DNA of 9,671 nt from Patescibacteria group bacterium (GTDB lineage: Bacteria; Patescibacteriota; Gracilibacteria; UM-FILTER-43-11): NCBI GenBank assembly GCA_018814945.1, contig JAHIYT010000185.1:1-9671 (forward strand), given 5' to 3'. Made by a program: the position numbers and the translations under genes. The notes below the pieces were generated by a model. It did not search any database. It saw only the letters and a program-made list of their open reading frames with translations, and had not been told where the DNA came from. Below, in pieces: positions 7,184 through 9,671 of the stretch (the stretch's first letter is position 1; each line of letters opens with the position of its first letter).

Positions 7184-7834
7184 ATGAACCTTATCAATAT
7201 AAATCGCTGGCACAGAATATTAGCTATTTTTGGAATTATTGCTCTTTCGTTTTCTATTCTGACTGGTGTTATTTATGCAGATCAGCGTGATGACCTTATT
7301 GATTATATGGAAGCCAGCCAGGCAGAAATTGATGATACTATGGATCAACTGGAGGCCAGAGTAACTTCTATTAATATTAATGATCCAAGAAAAGACGATG
7401 CCGTTGACAAACTAGATCTGGCAAAGAGCGCAGTTAATGATTTTAAAGGCCTAGACGCAAGTAATCATGTGGATCAAGATCCTTTAGGTCCTGATGAATC
7501 TTGGGTTCAAGCTGAAAAAGATGCCCTAGAAGCTATGGCAACAGTAAACAGAGTGTTAATTGCTCCCACAAGGCCTGGAAATGTGCCACAAGGTGATATC
7601 TTGGAGGATTTTGCACCCCAATTGGTTAAATTGCTTTTTGGCTTTACCACTGTTGTTATACTAATTGCCTTTATCACGTCAGGCGTGTATATGATTATTT
7701 CTTTTGATAACGAAGAAAAAGTAACTAAGGCAAAGCATATGATTTATTATTCTTTGATTGGTTTTGCATTCGTGGTATTTGCTTTTGCAATAGTTCAGGC
7801 GGTGACTGATATTGATTTCTTTAAGTTCATCTAA
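7184..7834 (+). CDS. TrbC/VirB2-like protein with helical ectodomain, array member 4
   Basis: This 216-residue protein has a signal peptide (cleavage likely after VIYA, residue 32). An acidic, Asp/Ala/Glu-rich ectodomain of about 110 residues follows; it is predicted by eye to be mostly helical (33-125). Next come a Pro/Gly linker (TRPGNVPQGDI) and the two-helix unit (about 149-173 and 188-207). The loop is SFDNEEKVTKAKH, with Asp where the other members have Gly. YYSLIGF at the start of helix two matches the other members. I do not recognise the ectodomain; its heptad-like spacing of hydrophobic residues may indicate a helical bundle or coiled coil. It starts one base after the previous stop and its own stop shares a base with the next ATG (TAATG). 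Confidence 0.75.
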   Translation: MNLININRWHRILAIFGIIALSFSILTGVIYADQRDDLIDYMEASQAEIDDTMDQLEARVTSININDPRKDDAVDKLDLAKSAVNDFKGLDASNHVDQDPLGPDESWVQAEKDALEAMATVNRVLIAPTRPGNVPQGDILEDFAPQLVKLLFGFTTVVILIAFITSGVYMIISFDNEEKVTKAKHMIYYSLIGFAFVVFAFAIVQAVTDIDFFKFI

Positions 7835-8220
7835 TGAAAAAAATACTTCTTATTGTTTTAGGCTTCCTACTATTGCTCCCAACCACAAGGGTTTTTGGGA
7901 TAAGTTTAGATGACTTAAATGATGAAGTTTATAGACCAGATAACTTACCAGGAGGAAGGCTTGGAGATGCTGCCGTTGAAACTAAAATTAATGATGTAAT
8001 TAATTTTGCCATTAATTTAATACTTTATACAGCTGGTGGTATCGCAGTACTTATGCTCATAATTGGCGGTATTGTTGCCATTTCATCTCTTGGCAATCAG
8101 GAAAGAAAAGAACGTGCGGTTAAAATAGTAAAGTTTGCTTTAATTGGGCTTTTTGTAGTTATTTTAGCCTTTGCGGTCGTGACAAATGTGATTGATTTTA
8201 TATTCCGCGCTACTACATAG
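7834..8220 (+). CDS. TrbC/VirB2-like pilin-type membrane protein, array member 5
   Basis: This 128-residue protein has a signal peptide (cleavage near VFG, residue 22). An acidic linker carrying LPGG (38-41) follows. Two helices (about 57-83 and 98-125) are joined by the loop SLGNQERKERAVK, rich in Lys/Arg as expected for a cytoplasmic loop. Helix two contains KFALIGL, matching the shared motif. It is nearly the same size as array member 3 and shares its LPGG position, so both are candidates for the simple pilin form. The start overlaps the preceding stop by one base (TAATG), a classic re-initiation arrangement. No terminator follows; a 45-base heptad repeat separates it from metG. Confidence 0.78.
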   Translation: MKKILLIVLGFLLLLPTTRVFGISLDDLNDEVYRPDNLPGGRLGDAAVETKINDVINFAINLILYTAGGIAVLMLIIGGIVAISSLGNQERKERAVKIVKFALIGLFVVILAFAVVTNVIDFIFRATT

Positions 8221-8222
8221 TT

Positions 8223-8259
8223 AAACTCTAAATTCTAAGTTCTAAACTCTAAGTCTGAA
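8223..8259 (+). repeat. AARYTCT heptanucleotide tandem repeat before metG
   Basis: Four in-register 7-base units start at 8223, 8230, 8237 and 8244, all fitting AARYTCT (the first and fourth are both AAACTCT). A degenerate unit follows from 8251. The tract fills almost all of the 45-base gap between the pilin array and metG. Each unit boundary creates a TAARYT hexamer that looks like a weak -10 box, so it could double as a promoter region, but this is speculation. Confidence 0.75.
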
Positions 8260-8265
8260 TTCAGT

Positions 8266-9671
8266 ATGTCAAAAAACAAATTCTACATCACTACTGCAAT
8301 TGCCTATGTAAATGCGCCTCCTCACCTTGGTCATGCGCTCGAGTTCACCGAAACCGATGCAATTGCACGTTATAAAAGATTAATGGGGTTTGATGTATAT
8401 TTTTTAACTGGTAGTGATGAACATGGCGTAAAAATGTATAACACAGCTAAAAAGGCTGGCATTGAAGTTAAAGATTTGGTAGATAAAAATGCTCGGTTTT
8501 TCAAGGATTTAAAGGGTATTTTAAATTTATCTAATGATGATTTTATACAAACAAGTGATAGAGAGCGTCATTGGCCAGCATGCCAAAAGCTATGGGGAAA
8601 GCTAGTGGATGCGGGTGATATATATAAAAAAGAGTATGAAGGGCTTTACTGTGAGGGTTGTGAGCTTTTTATGAAAGAGACTGAGCTTCAAGATGGAAAA
8701 TGTCCTATACACAAAAAAGAACCTGTAGTCTCAAAGGAGGAAAACTATTTTTTCAAACTTTCTAAATACAGCGATAAGATCGTGGAACTTATTAAGAGCG
8801 ATGAACTCAAGATTCTTCCATCTACACGTAAAAATGAATTTTTGAATATTGCTAAAGAGGGCCTGTTGGATGTTAGCTTTTCACGCCCACGTGAAGTTTT
8901 GCCTTGGGGTGTCGATGTTCCTAATGATCCGGATCAAGTGATGTATGTTTGGTGTGATGCCCTTACAAATTATATTTCAGCGATTGGCTATGCAAACGAA
9001 TCTGACTTATATAAAAAATACTGGCCTGCTGATCTGCATGTAATTGGTAAAGATATTGTACGTTTCCATGCGGGAATTTGGATTGGCATGTTACTTTCGG
9101 CTGGGATACCCATTCCAAAAGGTATATTTATTCACGGATTTATTACTCATAATGGCGATAAAATGAGTAAAACATTGGGTAATGTAGTTGATCCATTAGA
9201 ACTTCAGGAGAAGTACGGTACTGACCCGCTTAGATACTATTTGTTACGTGAAATACCTGTTGGAAGAGATGGTGATTTTAGTGATAAACTCTTTATAGAG
9301 CGCTATAATTCAGATCTAGCTAATAACTTAGGTAATCTGGTTAATCGCGTTCACACATTGGTTGAGAGAAACGGGATTACTGATTTTGATTTTGGAAAAT
9401 ATGCAGATAACTACAGGCAAAAAACTGATGAGACATGGAAAAAATATACACGTGAAATGAATGAATTTAATCTACATGAAGCCATATTCCATGTTTGGAA
9501 ATTGGTTGATTATGCTAATAAAAAATTAGAGGACGAAAAACCATGGTCTCTTATAAAAGAGAGTCCGGAGAAGGGTAGGGCAGTACTTTGTAATGTATTG
9601 GAAGTCCTACGTCATATAAGCATAATGACTAGTCCTTTTATCCCTGTATCTAGCGGAAAGATTAGATTACA
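8266..9671 (+). CDS. metG: methionyl-tRNA synthetase, 3' end beyond the window
   Basis: This is a class I aminoacyl-tRNA synthetase that charges tRNA-Met with methionine using ATP. The frame is open from ATG 8266 to the window end, giving 468 codons plus two bases. Landmarks are TTAIAYVNAPPHLGHA with the HIGH-type signature HLGH (20-23) and FLTGSDEHG. A zinc knuckle of Cys3His type follows (C129, C132, C146, H149), like the single-zinc enzymes such as that of Thermus. Further on are YVWCDALTNYISA, the KMSKS-type loop KMSKT (299-303) and KPWSLIKE in the helical anticodon-binding domain. Only the end of that domain and any C-terminal tRNA-binding extension are missing. The start follows a heptad repeat and has no Shine-Dalgarno motif. 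Identity is firm. Confidence 0.96.
   Translation, partial: MSKNKFYITTAIAYVNAPPHLGHALEFTETDAIARYKRLMGFDVYFLTGSDEHGVKMYNTAKKAGIEVKDLVDKNARFFKDLKGILNLSNDDFIQTSDRERHWPACQKLWGKLVDAGDIYKKEYEGLYCEGCELFMKETELQDGKCPIHKKEPVVSKEENYFFKLSKYSDKIVELIKSDELKILPSTRKNEFLNIAKEGLLDVSFSRPREVLPWGVDVPNDPDQVMYVWCDALTNYISAIGYANESDLYKKYWPADLHVIGKDIVRFHAGIWIGMLLSAGIPIPKGIFIHGFITHNGDKMSKTLGNVVDPLELQEKYGTDPLRYYLLREIPVGRDGDFSDKLFIERYNSDLANNLGNLVNRVHTLVERNGITDFDFGKYADNYRQKTDETWKKYTREMNEFNLHEAIFHVWKLVDYANKKLEDEKPWSLIKESPEKGRAVLCNVLEVLRHISIMTSPFIPVSSGKIRL

Noticed and set aside
6907..7956. LPGG as a sortase sorting signal
   Set aside because: It lies before the membrane helices, lacks the LPxTG form with a C-terminal hydrophobic and basic tail, and no sortase gene is in view.

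Overview
The window reads as chromosomal DNA of an AT-rich bacterium, most likely a member of the Patescibacteria (Candidate Phyla Radiation). This assignment is an inference. It rests on compact genes packed head to tail, no Shine-Dalgarno motif before any start, an S1 protein with a long Lys/Glu tail, a cluster of short TrbC/VirB2-like membrane proteins, and heptanucleotide repeats in the few intergenic gaps. The code looks standard: no complete reading frame has an internal UGA, and UGA is used once as a stop.

Every gene is on the + strand. Bases 1-118 are the 5' flank of an S1-domain protein (rpsA-like, 119-1429), which is closed by a clear Rho-independent terminator (1454-1478). A repeat-rich 145-base gap follows. 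Next come a 959-residue UvrD-type helicase fused to an Fe-S PD-(D/E)XK nuclease (1575-4454) and, 30 bases later, rmuC (4485-5645). These two form a probable DNA-processing pair.

After a 63-base gap with a possible promoter lies the most unusual part. Five consecutive genes (5709-8220) have junctions of -8, 0, +1 and -1 bases. Each encodes a signal peptide, an extracytoplasmic part that differs from gene to gene, and the same C-terminal unit of two membrane helices joined by a short basic loop. The unit resembles TrbC/VirB2-type or T4SS pilins. The ectodomains range from a short LPGG-containing linker to a six-cysteine domain and a helical domain. No VirB4, VirB6 or VirD4 gene is visible. The array looks like one translationally coupled operon making a multi-subunit surface or secretion structure.

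A 45-base spacer of AARYTCT heptads then leads to metG (methionyl-tRNA synthetase), which runs off the end of the window. A nearly identical heptad tract lies inside the helicase gene, where it encodes a Ser/Lys/Glu-rich stretch. The main candidates for something undescribed are the five-paralog pilin array and the heptad repeat family, which occurs both between and inside genes.
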